Shown piece by piece: positions 23,701 through 34,409 of a DNA stretch of 64,000 nucleotides (the first letter of the stretch is position 1; each line of letters opens with the position of its first letter). Where the stretch lies: assembly GCA_001466705.2 (NCBI GenBank), contig LATX02000188.1:310001-374000 (forward strand), given 5' to 3'. The DNA comes from Moniliophthora roreri (taxonomy: Eukaryota > Basidiomycota > Agaricomycetes > Agaricales > Marasmiaceae). Below the pieces are notes generated by a model. That model was not told where the DNA came from and did not search any database. It was given only the letters and a program-made list of their open reading frames with translations. A program made the position numbers and the translations under genes.

Positions 23701-23801
23701 GATGCAATTGGGAGATAGGAGGTTGGTTAGCAGAGACGAGGACGCTGTCTCGAGAAGCTTCATCGTATTCTCTTGAGGACGTTCCTGATGCTTCCCTGTG
23801 A
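17794..23801 (+). CDS. Fungal phytochrome: hybrid photosensory histidine kinase
   Basis: A bilin-binding red/far-red light sensor that signals by phosphorelay. Start ATG 17794, then a long Ser/Pro-rich N-terminus. The chromophore cysteine is expected in [20 protein letters not shown], formed across the intron that ends near 18919. A PAS domain ([20 protein letters not shown]) carries a Ser/Gly-rich insert. The GAF domain has [20 protein letters not shown], the [11 protein letters not shown] loop and [20 protein letters not shown]; the PHY domain follows. Kinase boxes: H-box [21 protein letters not shown]-box NLTANACE, G1 [10 protein letters not shown]2 [18 protein letters not shown]. The receiver domain at the C-terminus has [20 protein letters not shown], phospho-acceptor Asp in [11 protein letters not shown] and the Lys in WILKPIDF. 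Stop at 23799-23801. All catalytic boxes look intact. Roughly 1,650-1,750 residues with over ten short introns. Confidence 0.94.
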
Positions 23802-24156
23802 TGTTGTTTTGGGCCCTCTGGATTTGTTGGTCTCTTTGTTTTCTTGCCATAGTCTGTACTCGGTTACTCATTGTTGTCTCTCGGTTCTGCTTTCTCATCG
23901 AGGTCTGTATCATTATTCTCAATGACATACAAGTTGTTATAATAGGGCATATTCACGCGGCCACATCAGTATTTTACCTGCATTCTCCATATGATACATA
24001 TTGTACTTACAATACCTGCGTAAAGACAGATATAGATATGTAATACTCTCATTCAGCCATTCAGACGCTCTATCTATCATCCCCGACCCACGAACGGGAC
24101 TTTAGTCGGTCTACGGATTGTCGTGTCAGGGGTAGATGTGAGAGAGTAGGGAATGC
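23802..24156. other. Convergent spacer, phytochrome / dehydrogenase 3' ends
   Basis: This 355-bp spacer lies between two genes that end toward each other. It is T-rich next to the phytochrome stop and holds presumably both polyadenylation regions. No gene or repeat was seen. Confidence 0.4.
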
Positions 24157-25154
24157 TCACATAACAGTCGCTTCTAGAACTGTAACATCGTTTGGGAGAC
24201 CAGCGATGTGTACGACGGTGTTGACGACATGTTCAACGGCCATGACGGCTTCTGGCACAACTCGCCCATCAGGCTGGCGAGCACCAATGGCATGATGATC
24301 AGCCATCTCTGTAGAGGTGTTTCCTATGAAAGCGATGCCTCAGATGCTGTCTGGCAGAGCAAGAAATACCACACACCGATATTTATCTGAGTGCAAGCAA
24401 TGTTGTACTCCCGTCCCTCTAACGATGTAGTTTTGGTGAGACCGGTCAATGCATGCTTTGAGGCGGTATAAGCGTATGAAAATGGTCTTGGGACCATGGC
24501 TGAAATAGAGCCATTATTGATGATGCGACCTGAACACGGGTAAGCGAGAGATACATAGCATACAAAATAGCACTGACCTCCTGGAGGAGATTGTGATTTG
24601 AAAACGCGAACAGCTTCTCTGGTGCAAATGAACGGAGCAATCAAGTTGACGCTGATGACTTGCTGGAACTGCTCGAGCGGAACCTCATCAATAGGCACAA
24701 GGGGATGCGCCATCCCAGCGTTCTGAGAAATGAGCTAGGATCATCGTGATGAGAGCACAGGACGAGAAGCCATACGTTGAAAAGGAGGTCAAGACGTCCT
24801 GGTACAACAATGTTCCGATTCAAAGTGGTGCCGCATGCTATTGTTTTGCAGACTCACCAAATGCCTTTACTGTCTCCTCGAACAGGGACTTGACAAATGC
24901 CTCGTCTGTCACATCGCCAGCGAATATGAGAGATTTTCGGTTGTCGTCAAGGTTCATCAAGCTCTTTGTTTCTTCAAGAGCGTCTGACCTTCTTGCGGTT
25001 ATGGCTACAGTCCATCCGGCTGCACTGAGGGCGACGGCGGTGTGTCTTCCGATGCCTGACCGTAGATGAGCATTCGGTATTCAATACAGAGACAGGGACA
25101 AATCTCGCCTGACGATGCTCCCGTTACAATCGCCACCTTTCTGATACCGGTCAT
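24157..25154 (-). CDS. Short-chain dehydrogenase/reductase (classical SDR)
   Basis: An NAD(P)-dependent oxidoreductase with a Rossmann fold. Start ATG 25154 (MTGIRKVAIVTGASSG), where the first exon ends inside the TGxxxGxG dinucleotide motif and is completed after an intron by IGRHTAVALSAAGWTVAITA. The middle has DNRKSLIFAGDVTDEAFVKS and the NNAG-type segment RLDLLFNNAGMAHPLVPIDE. The catalytic serine lies in INNGSISAMVPRPFSY and the YxxxK pair in AYTASKHALTGLTKT. The C-terminal exon (STEMADHHAIGARQPDGRVV) ends VLEATVM and TGA 24157-24159. About 265 residues with five introns, a usual size. An in-frame ATG at 25322 would add 56 residues with no family match, so the shorter start is preferred. 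The substrate is unknown. Confidence 0.88.
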
Positions 25155-25385
25155 TGTCGAAATGCTCGAGTGCGTTCTGAACTGTAGTTGTTGACTGTAG
25201 AACTCGTTATCAAAATAGATTCTTCGCTCATCGTTGGACACTTCAAGCAAGGATTGGCCGGACCGTGGACCTAGGACCGGGTGGCATCCCGAGATGGGCC
25301 CAATGACGACGCTACTCCACACGCGATCGGTGGGTGTCTATGTTACATATATCGTGCAGCACCTGGTCAGTACACACCCACCACC

Positions 25386-25814
25386 ATGCCTGCATCCCCT
25401 TCCTACTTCAAATCCTTCTCTGATGCTATTACTCTGATGCTCAACACTCCACTGGTCGACTCAAAGACCACAGTGCACCATGATAACAGTCTGGGTGTCG
25501 AAATGACTGCAGTAACGGGTAAAACCCGACGAACTTCCCTGGTAGGAGATTTGGTGTGTACATTCACCCTACAGAATAAACCATAATCTTACACCTGCTC
25601 AAGCATGATCACCAACGCTACTCTTCGGATAGCAGCACCTCCACCAGCATTTCAGAAACCCATGTCGATTTCTCCCGACACTGGTCTTCGTAACGTTGGC
25701 CAATCCAGACAACTCAATCCGTTGAATCCTTGCTGTGTAAGACCTCGTGCGGACGGTTCAACGGACATGACCAAGATGATCTTTCAAAGTAATGTACACA
25801 TTAGTATAACATAG
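25386..25814 (+). CDS. Small spliced protein of unknown function
   Basis: Three short exons can be joined in phase. Exon 1 (ATG 25386: MPASPSYFKSFSDAITLMLN, then TPLVDSKTTVHHDNSLGVEM) ends at a GTAACG donor. Exon 2 (HDHQRYSSDSSTSTSISETH) ends at a second GTAACG donor. Exon 3 (RADGSTDMTKMIFQSNVHIS) stops at 25812-25814. The product is about 95 residues, Ser/Thr-rich, without signal peptide or membrane span. It is divergent from the dehydrogenase and convergent with the histone-fold gene. No family is recognised; the case rests on splice signals and phase only, so it may be spurious. Confidence 0.4.
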
Positions 25815-25871
25815 ACAAAGCATAGTATCTTAAATCTATCTTACAATCCAAATCCGGTCGACATCCAGCTG

Positions 25872-26638
25872 CTACGATACACCTTCGTTAGAAGGTGTCG
25901 GTGCATCTCCCATCGTTCCATCCTCATTCGTGACCACATCTTCATCTGAGACAGTCTTGGTGGGGGCGTTGAAATGATCGAATAGTGTGGGACCGCCGCT
26001 GGCTCCAGATTCACTGTTTGCGGTAGTCAGTGCTTTTGGTTTTCTCTTTTCTTGCGGTGGCAGTTGGGCGTTGAGTATTTCTGTGAGCTTTTCAGCATCT
26101 TTCAGTTACATGACTGACCAAGAACGCACCTTCCAAGAACAAGAACTCGTCTGCCTTCCTTACAACGGTAGCTGGAACGTACTCAGCGCGTATGCTCCGT
26201 GTAATGGTATTGAGACACGTACCCAGATCCTTGACTTGCACTGTCGCCCTCTTTTCCCGTTCTGCAACGCTTTGCCCAGCCTGAATCAACCTCTTGATGA
26301 ACTCTTCCGTGGCAATAGATATGAGGAATGTCGCGTCTTTCGCGATAATCGGTATATCCTATTGTAAAATCCTCAGCATCGGGCACAGGACCATGGATCA
26401 ATTGACACACCTTATCTGCCTTTATAATCTTCTGTACTCTGGAGAAAGGCAATAAAGACTTCCCTGCTTCTCGCGTTGCTTGAATAGGTTGCTTTGGCTT
26501 TTTCTTCGTAGCGTCGTTGGTAGTAGTGCTGTCATCGTGCTCGTGTTCTGCAGGTTCTTCGTCGTGTTCCAGCTGTGACGGAGCGTCGATTACTGATTCT
26601 GTGTCCACTATTGACACTTGGGTCTCTTCTTCAGCCAT
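25872..26638 (-). CDS. Histone-fold protein, Dpb3/CHRAC (NF-YC-like) type
   Basis: A small histone-fold subunit of the kind found in DNA polymerase epsilon (Dpb3/POLE4) and the CHRAC remodeller, where it pairs with an NF-YB-like partner to bind DNA. Start ATG 26638 with an acidic N-terminus (MAEEETQVSIVDTESVIDA) and a Lys-rich linker. The fold begins SLLPFSRVQKIIKADK, continues after an intron as IPIIAKDATFLISIATEEFI and KRLIQAGQSVAEREKRATVQ, and ends TVVRKADEFLFLEG. The C-terminal exon (AEKLTEILNAQLPPQEKRKP) leads to an acidic tail and TAG 25872-25874. About 200 residues, four exons. The assignment to Dpb3 rather than another NF-YC relative rests on the ATFLISIATEEFIKR and KADEFLFLE signatures. 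Confidence 0.85.
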
Positions 26639-26923
26639 TAAGATGCGTTGAAACTCGAAAGTAATGGGCAGAGGATGATGGTAGTCGCTTAAAGCAGGCT
26701 AAGCCGCTAAAGCGCGGAGTGCTGTGACAACGTCATGTGTTTCGTGACAAACGTAGTGAATCGAAGAGTTGGACGCAGACAGCCACCGCTGACCATCGCA
26801 GCTGTACCTCAAGGTGCATGCCATTGTATCTATGTAATTACAGACAACGTTTCTTTGAGAATTCTCCGGGCAGTGAAGAACCTTGAATAGAAAGGGAAAA
26901 ATGATAGAAATATGCATACTTGC

Positions 26924-28369
26924 TCACTCCTTGCTGCCAGCACTCAAGCCTAGTTTAGAGTTCATTCTGCGTAACATGAGCCCAACACCAGCGGCCGCAG
27001 CGACTGTATTGACAAGAATCGCCCAAATGACCACCGCGAATGCTTCCGAGGTGCCCTCTTCATTTCCTTCATCTCCATTCAACAAAGGCCGTGCCAATTG
27101 TGCGACGATCAAAGCAATCTCTCCTCTCGCAACCATTGCAATACCCACTAATACGGCAGATTGCAGATCCGTGAGCGTCAGAGTCGTAGGTGCTGATGAG
27201 ATAGACCCTCCCCCGCTTTGTTTCCTGCCACCCAAACGAAACCACCTCTTCCCTGTATCCTTATCGGACCAAGCGATGAACGGAATGCCAGTAAGCATCT
27301 TGGCCACCATCATTAGGAGAGAATAAACCCATCCACGCCAAATAACTCTGGATGAGCCATTGACAGATCCCAGGGAACGGATAGGCAAGGAAAGGCCGAT
27401 GGACACGAAGAAGATCGGGGAGAGGAAGTATTGGAGGAGAGGCTGGATGAACACTGTGAATGCCGGATGCGGGGAATAAATTCCGGACGTGTTCAATGTC
27501 AATGAAACATCGTTATGGACATCGATATCAGCGGCAGCCTCGTCGCTAGTGCCTGGTATCGCATAAAACGTCTGAGCGATAAATACTCCACAAAGGTATG
27601 CGCCGAATAGCTCGCTGGTTCCAGCATACTTGGCGGCAGCGACCACTCCACTCAGGAGCGATACCATCAGGAAAACCTGGGTTTTTCCTTGATAGACGAA
27701 GCGTTTGATTTCCAGGGAGAACTTGGCTGTCACGGAACGTAGAGCCAATATCAGGCCTCCTGTTACAGCTGCGAAAGCAATGGAGACAAAGATAGGGCGA
27801 ATGATGGCCTGCCAGGTGATCCTGCCAGATGCCGCTGACAAGTCTGCGATGACCGCAGCAATAACCAAGCCGACAACATCATCAAAAAGGGCTGCACTGA
27901 GCAGAACGACGCCCATCTTAGTCTGCCGCAACTCTGGCTTCAGGAGAGCGAGTGTGGTTCCCAATGAGGTGGAACTGAGAGCGGCGCCTGCTCCGAATCC
28001 TTGCAATACGGTGTAACCAAACCCGAAATGAAAGAGGATGATAGATAAGGCGATAGGTACGAGAATACCGATCGAGCCAGTGACCAGGGACAAGGTGACA
28101 TTGCGGAAGAGCAAGGACAGATTCGTGGACATCCCTGCTTCAAAGACTAGGAGTAACAGGCCAATGTAGCCAATCACCAATAGTGTCTCCGAGATGAACT
28201 CTGGGATCATGTTTCCGGCATCTGGACCGTATACAATCCCGACGGCGAGGGACCCAATAAGGCCTGCTTCAAGGACGTGGGTGAAGATCGCTTCTGCAGC
28301 ATTCATGAAATATAATAATGACGATACTGTCAAGAGTAGAGTAATTTCGGGTGCTTCGTATAGGGGCAT
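26924..28369 (-). CDS. CPA2-family cation/proton antiporter (Kef-type)
   Basis: A single-exon gene of 481 codons, unusual here because nearly all neighbours have introns. It encodes about 12 hydrophobic spans typical of Na+/H+ or K+/H+ exchangers of the CPA2 branch: HVLEAGLIGSLAVGIVYGPD, IGYIGLLLLVFEAGMSTNLS, the helix-kink region GFGAGAALSSTSLGTTLALL, and the ion-site motif LLSAALFDDVVGLVIAAVIA, where the paired aspartates sit. Later spans include GTSELFGAYLCGVFIAQTFY, YFLSPIFFVSIGLSLPIRSL and GIAMVARGEIALIVAQLARP. It lacks the long soluble C-terminal tail of yeast Kha1 and ends LGLSAGSKE. Start ATG 28369 (MPLYEAPEITLLLTVSSLLY). The absence of introns may reflect intron loss or retroposition. 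Confidence 0.93.
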   Translation of the reverse strand: MPLYEAPEITLLLTVSSLLYFMNAAEAIFTHVLEAGLIGSLAVGIVYGPDAGNMIPEFISETLLVIGYIGLLLLVFEAGMSTNLSLLFRNVTLSLVTGSIGILVPIALSIILFHFGFGYTVLQGFGAGAALSSTSLGTTLALLKPELRQTKMGVVLLSAALFDDVVGLVIAAVIADLSAASGRITWQAIIRPIFVSIAFAAVTGGLILALRSVTAKFSLEIKRFVYQGKTQVFLMVSLLSGVVAAAKYAGTSELFGAYLCGVFIAQTFYAIPGTSDEAAADIDVHNDVSLTLNTSGIYSPHPAFTVFIQPLLQYFLSPIFFVSIGLSLPIRSLGSVNGSSRVIWRGWVYSLLMMVAKMLTGIPFIAWSDKDTGKRWFRLGGRKQSGGGSISSAPTTLTLTDLQSAVLVGIAMVARGEIALIVAQLARPLLNGDEGNEEGTSEAFAVVIWAILVNTVAAAAGVGLMLRRMNSKLGLSAGSKE

Positions 28370-29168
28370 CTTGAATAATGCATAGATTGAGTAGGTTATG
28401 GAGTAGAGGACTTCAGCACAATTCCTATTCCTGAGAAAAAGTTCGATGTCACTGTCACGCCGGATATGGAAATCACGATACGGGCGTCAAAATGTTTACA
28501 TTTGCCCGTCATGTTGATTCTTGGACCACCGTGGTCAACACGCCTCAGATTGTAGGATTGAATCATCCGCCTACACTATAAATGTTGCTCTGACTAACGG
28601 TTTTCAGGCACTGAGAACTGGAATAGCGGCTGCCCTGTGAATCTCGACTGGCGCTTACTGTTGACTGAACAAATCGTGGCCTGCTCATGCACGGAAGACC
28701 GTTTTGGCCTTGTGGAATCCTCGTTGCCGCACGAGTCACATTCAAGCTGTTGACGCCATCCACCAGGAGTTTTGTGAATGATTCTTCCCGAGAAACCAGA
28801 TGCTAGCAGACGGCGACATTGTCACCAATTCAGGTTTGACCTGAACTCTACGTTCTCAGCACCCATTTTGACTATTGAAGCTGCTCACAGATTTACTGTC
28901 ATAAACCTTCAAACATATACCAGGGCTGCTTATTGTCACTCAAATTTACTGAACAAAGCCAGCTTCATTTATTGCACTGCACAGTCATCAATACGTATCA
29001 GACATCCCACATCCGACACACGCGGGAGAAGAAACCCTAGCAATGAGGTTTCCATGTTGTGCTACTGTGATTCGACACCTGAGGGATTTAATCGATTTGC
29101 AGAGTCACTCCAGATCGCCGTTTCTAAAGTACAGGGGCCCTCGGCGTGGATTACCTGCTGTTTGAGCT
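28370..29168. other. Divergent spacer between antiporter and DUF2235-WD40 gene
   Basis: About 800 bp between two genes transcribed apart, so it should contain both promoters and 5' leaders. A plus-strand open frame from 28778 shows no family similarity and runs out of frame into the next gene. I see no other gene here. Confidence 0.4.
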
Positions 29169-32100
29169 GTGAATGCCATTATGTACAGGCTCTCGGTGGA
29201 TCTGGTACATATACTGAACCGCGCAGCTTCTGCAGCACAACAACTCATGCCCAACGTATCTTCGGACTCCATCGACGTAGAAGATGTTGCGGAAGTCTCC
29301 CGCTTCCCTTCATTGAAACCCAAATGGCCCAGGCGGAAATACTGCAATTGTATTCATGGTGCTATTCACGACGGTTCTGGTCGTATAACTATCAGGAATC
29401 TCGTAGTTTGCATTGACGGTACAGCGAACCAGTTTAGTAACAAGGTAGGGTTTCTATCTTCGGTTTGTGCATCCTGACGACGTACTTTGCAGAATACCAA
29501 TGTCGTTGAGCTCTACAGTCGGTTAGAGAAAAGCGAAACGCTGCAGGCCACGTTTTATAACAGCGGCATTGGCACCTATGCTACTCCCTCTTGGAGGTCT
29601 TGGAACTATTACAAGCAAGTTATCGACCATAAAATTGATCTCGCTATTGCATGGTGTGTTTATTGCATGGTGGTACTTCTGTTGCCGACATAACAGATTG
29701 CTCTCCTCAGGAATTTCCAGAAGATTCTGCTGACAGCCTATGAATGGGTCTGTGAGCAATACAGACCTGGAGATAGAATATTCTTATTCGGTAAGAGGTT
29801 TTCTTATAGAGTGAGCAACGTACTGAAGATGATGTATAGGTTTCTCAAGGGGTGCTTATCAGGTCCGCGCATTGTCGGGAATGATCGAGAAGGTGAGCTG
29901 CTGTCAGGCGTTTCAGCTGTTTGGGATTGACGAGGCGCAGGTCGGTCTGATTCACAAAGGAAACGAAGCTCAGATACCATTGTGAGAACTGGCGTTCTTC
30001 GTTGCATATTGGTCGCGGCTAATGACAATGAACTACAAGTGCCTTTAATCTGTACCGGAAATGCTCTTCGGCACCATGGGGTGCACAGCCCCTCGAACCC
30101 AACTCAGGTCCGACTGGAATGCCAAGTACAAATGCGGACGCGGCACCAAACCAACTTCCCAGTTCGCCTCAATCATTAGACACCAATCAGCCTACGGCCT
30201 CTCCTCAGCGCCCAGAGTCATCCAACGCCGCGGTTCAGCAGCAATCACCAATCGAACAGCAATCTTCAACTCCAAGCCAACAGCAACCATTGCCTTCTGC
30301 CGACAATCCAGCGACATCAAGACCTGCGAGCGATGCTTCAGCTCCAGCTCATTCGCCTGATGATGATGCCGCACTCTTCAAGCGTACCTTCTGCAGGGCA
30401 GATGTGAAGGTTCATTTTGTTGGGGCGTGGTACGATACCTCTTTTCATATGATCGCTTTTACTTAACTTTGAGGTTACAGGGACACCGTCTCTTCTGTTG
30501 GTATTGTACGGCGCAAAGAACTCCCCCTCACAACACATGGTATGAAGCACGTATGCTTTTTTCGTCACGCACTCGCTCTCGATGAGCGCCGTGTAAAGTT
30601 CTTACCTGAATTCGCTTATGGAGGAGTCGGTCCTACACCTGAAGACACCGAGTCAACACGTTCCGAGATGCCTCACACAAAAGAGGTCTGGTTTGTCGGT
30701 ACCCATTCCGATATGTAGGGTTTCATCATCTTGCGAGTGTTGATCATATTGATTCATTCTTTCATGTAGCGGTGGCGGGAATATTGAAAATAAGAACCTC
30801 AACAACAATGGTCCTGCGTTGCGATGGATGACGAGGGAAGCTGCACTACTCGGACTCTTATTGACTCCTTCCTCGACCAGATGGAGCCAATCAACCAAGA
30901 ACGTGAACGAATCATTAACTAGGCTTTGGTGGTTCCTAGAGGTTTTACCAATCAAACGATTGACGTATAAAGATACCGGTGGACGCCAGACGGCACGGTG
31001 GTGAGTAAGGTATCCAGCACTCGGATATTCGTTTAAGCATTATTTAGGCCTCACTTGGGTAAGAGGCGCAATGTCACTCAGGGACAATTGGTGCACGGAT
31101 CGGTCATTTGGGAAGCTGAATCACAGCCGGCCGATCGTCAAGAGATTTTCAAACCATGGCTCGGTCCGTCAAATCATCACATGATTGAACCAGACAACTT
31201 TGATCAAGTCACCGCTCAAATTCTGTCGTCCATTACCCTGCTCGGCTATATTGACAACACGGAGGAACGCGAAAAGCATTTGTTCAGCTTACGCAAGCTT
31301 TTTGGGACTTGTGAGTGATTAAATCTCGTAGTCTTCTTAATTGTGATACTAAGCATCTATTTACAGTCGAAGCTCAGCAAGCTCTAGTAAACTTATCGCA
31401 AGACCTGTGTGAGATCGAAGAAAGAGATGCCACCGAAGAGGATACTCTCGCAACCATGGATGTGTTGATTCACACTGCTGCAGGCCTTTTCGAGAGACAG
31501 CATTTCAGTCGGATGCCTATTGTCGTCAGGAAGTTACTGTGCGCAGAAGGTCCTCGTAAAGATCGCTATATCCGGTGTGCGACAGAATTCCTCAAGCATT
31601 TTGGGACTTGTGGGTGCATTGGTCATACTGTTCGTCAAATTTTAACATTTTTGTACAGCCGAGATATTTTCTATTCGGCGGAAAGGGCCAATAACAGCCT
31701 TTGCATTCTGCTCCAACAGTGAGCGTATAGCCTGCGGTACAGTATCGGGACACGTCTTCGTGCGGGAAGTGACAACAGGAGCAGAAGTAAAAATGAAAGC
31801 CGATGACCATTGTCGTACCAGGACAGAGCATTCGGACCGCGTCACTTGCATCACATTCACTCCAGACAACAAGAAGATTGTTTCTGGGTCCTCAGACCAA
31901 ACAATACGCATATGGGATGCAACGACTGGCGAGCATATTTGGGTTTACGACGTTAAAGGGCACCCTCTTTCTTTCGCGTTTTCCGAGGACGGCACTAATC
32001 TGTTCTCAGTTTCTACGGTTTCGATCGGAGGACCAAAGATTCAGCTACATCCTCTTGTCGAGGCCGGCGGGGAGCCTCCTAATAAAACCCCAAAAGCTAT

Positions 32101-32965
32101 CACAATACCTGATAGCAATGCTTCTTCCGTGGCTTTCTCCCGGATAGTCACACCTAAGGTTACACCTACTGTACTATCCGCACTTGCATCCACGGTCGCA
32201 TCCACAATCACATCCACAATCACATCTGCTGTTGCCACAGAAGTTGCTCAGCTGGCACGGAAATATTGCCAAGATTTGCCCTGGGGGTCACCTGTGCAGA
32301 ACCATCACTTTTCTACTAGTGTGGATGAACAGGAACCACTACCAACAGATCAGGACACCTCTTTTACCTCAAAAATCGAGTATTTGACACATCGAATTGT
32401 CTCTGGTTCCAGCGACAAGATAATCCGTATCTGGAATCCATCAAGTGCTAAGCTTGAAGCCGTTTACCAGCGTACCAAGGGAACGACACCAAGACATCGA
32501 GATGAAATACGTTCTGTGGTATTCTCGAATGATGGGTCAATGATCTTTGCAGGTTCATTGGACGGTGCGATAAGTGTTTGGGATGCGACGTCGGGCAATG
32601 TTCGCGCCATGTGGGCTGCGACTACTGGAGACGATGTCAAGGAATTTGCCGGCTGGTTAGGAGCTCAGCGTAGACGAGTGTCAGTCAATGCCCTTGCAGT
32701 TGCTCCTTCAGGCACTCGCATTGTCGCTGGATTGCAAGATGGGAAAGTCTATGTCTGGGAGCTGGAGAATGATAAACCGAGATCAGTCATCGAACAGCCT
32801 TTCTGTTATTCAAACTCGGCTATTGTTTCGGTCGCCTACTCCCCCGACGGAAAACGTATAGCAGCGTGTAACGAAGATGGTTTGGTGATTGTGTGGGATG
32901 TGGGAGGCCCAGCCGGAGAATGTATTCTTGAACAATTGAAAAAGAATGACCGTTGGTTCCCGTGA
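29169..32965 (+). CDS. DUF2235 (Tle1-like) hydrolase fused to a WD40 propeller
   Basis: The N-terminal half is an alpha/beta-hydrolase-like DUF2235 domain, related to T6SS phospholipase Tle1. It has RNLVVCIDGTANQ, NVVELYSRLEKSETLQATFY, the nucleophile elbow FLFGFSRGAYQVRALSGMIE, the Asp region KVHFVGAWDTVSSVG and the His region VWFVGTHSDIGGGN. An insert of about 80 residues rich in Pro/Gln/Ser (QQQSPIEQQSSTPSQQQPLP) splits the domain. A linker of about 200 residues (LFGTFEAQQALVNLSQDLCE to CATEFLKHFGTSEIFSIRRK) leads to about seven WD40 units, e.g. CITFTPDNKKIVSGSSDQTI, VVFSNDGSMIFAGSLDGAIS and VAYSPDGKRIAACNEDGLVI. Stop 32963-32965. About 1,080 residues, ten or so introns. No NACHT or NB-ARC domain lies between the halves. 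The first of two nearby ATGs (29169, 29181) was taken as start. Confidence 0.88.
32170..32235 (+). repeat. Short tandem repeat inside the WD40 coding region
   Basis: A 12-nt-like unit (CATCCACAATCA and variants) is repeated about four to five times and encodes an Ala/Ser/Thr/Ile run (STVASTITSTITSAV) between the third and fourth WD40 blades. It is likely to vary in length between strains and forms a low-complexity loop. Confidence 0.7.
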
Positions 32966-34409
32966 GTGCGCCATTCTCTTCGATCACAAACAAACCATTC
33001 ACGCTCTCTTGTACGTGCCCAGGAAACGGCTTTCACGCTAAATATGCTGGCTGATCTTGATTGGATTGTATGTAACCGTCTGTAGCATGTGTACATGTCA
33101 TATGGATTCTTTGCGCTGGTCTACGGTAGGCTATTCCTTATTCTTTGTAGCGGTCACACCTGCGCATCAGAGCATGTCTAACTTGCCGTACTGCAGGGCA
33201 CCAATTGAGGGCTCAAATCAACACCCAGATTCTTGCCAAGCCTCACCAAGTTTGCAAGTTTCACGCTTTGACAACCTCTGAGAGCCCATACACGATTTCC
33301 ATGCGCACATGTGGAGAGGTCCCAATGGCCCGTAGAATCAATGATTCCCTTACTCATTTTACCAATAACCCCAGAAACTCGGAGTTTGACATCGGAGATG
33401 ATATCTGGTAGGCTTGAGCATGACTCGGTGATGATAGTAGGAACAACCCATGAGAAGACTAGGAAGGAGGCGAAAAATAGAGCTAGCCTTGCAAAACGCG
33501 TCTATGGATATGTTCAAAGGTCAAGGCACTCGTGTTTCAGAGCCTTTTGACTTCTGACGACTTGCTGAGGAATATATATGGCCATTTATCTTTCCAATAT
33601 CCTTCCTCTTCCTAGCCTATCCGTAGCAGATAATCATTTCATCTGACGACGTTATTATGTCGGATAAAGCCCAATAACGAGCAGGACTCCAACGTTGAGT
33701 AAACGGTAGTGGTCGGAAAAGAAGGCATCGAAGCGCCCGAAAACGCCCAAATCACGAACCCTAGTTTCAATTCTGCAAGGACTGTATTGGCTGTACTAGC
33801 TGCTCGTATATGCCAGGTACGTCGAGGCACTATCTTCGGGACAAATGTAGAGATTCTAGCATCTGATTCGAGTCGTTCCTGACCAAGATTTGTGGATTCC
33901 CCCTTATAACGTACTCAACATCCCCAACCATCGATCATTTTTCTGGTCCTCAGTCTGTCAGCGCAAGTACATTTTTCCGTTCTAAGCTCGCTCTACTCCG
34001 AGGATTCCAAGTTATCCGGATCTCATGGTGATTGGCTTATAGTCACTGCTCTCGTCGTTTGAGTGGATATCCGCCCAGAAAGTGCTCGAGCCTAAGCGAA
34101 CTGTGGCACCATCCCGCTTCTTCCCGTCAGCTACCCAGTGTGGAGTAAACATATCAATTGTCGGCTCCCCATATCATCTAGTATATCCCTTTTTCATCTG
34201 TACATGTGGTAGCACGGCTCAATGGACACAGTATTGACAGAACTCTGATACAGGCGCTGATGAAGGGTATAGATGGTTCCTCAAGCGGCGGCAGCCCGGA
34301 TGTGTGGGAAGTAGTCTTACGTTTTGAAGGTATGCTACATAAACGATCATCATCAGCAAGATACCTTTGCCCTCTTCATTGACCTGGCCCTCTGCGATTG
34401 GAGATCATC
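32966..34409. other. Intergenic stretch without a recognised gene
   Basis: About 1.4 kb between two plus-strand genes. Open frames are all under 80 codons and none has a recognisable domain. It holds the 3' region of the WD40 gene and the promoter of the phosphatase-like gene. No repeat or RNA gene was found. Confidence 0.4.

Noticed and set aside
28778..29416. Plus-strand frame of 212 codons
   Set aside because: It overlaps the DUF2235-WD40 start in a different frame and shows no family features.
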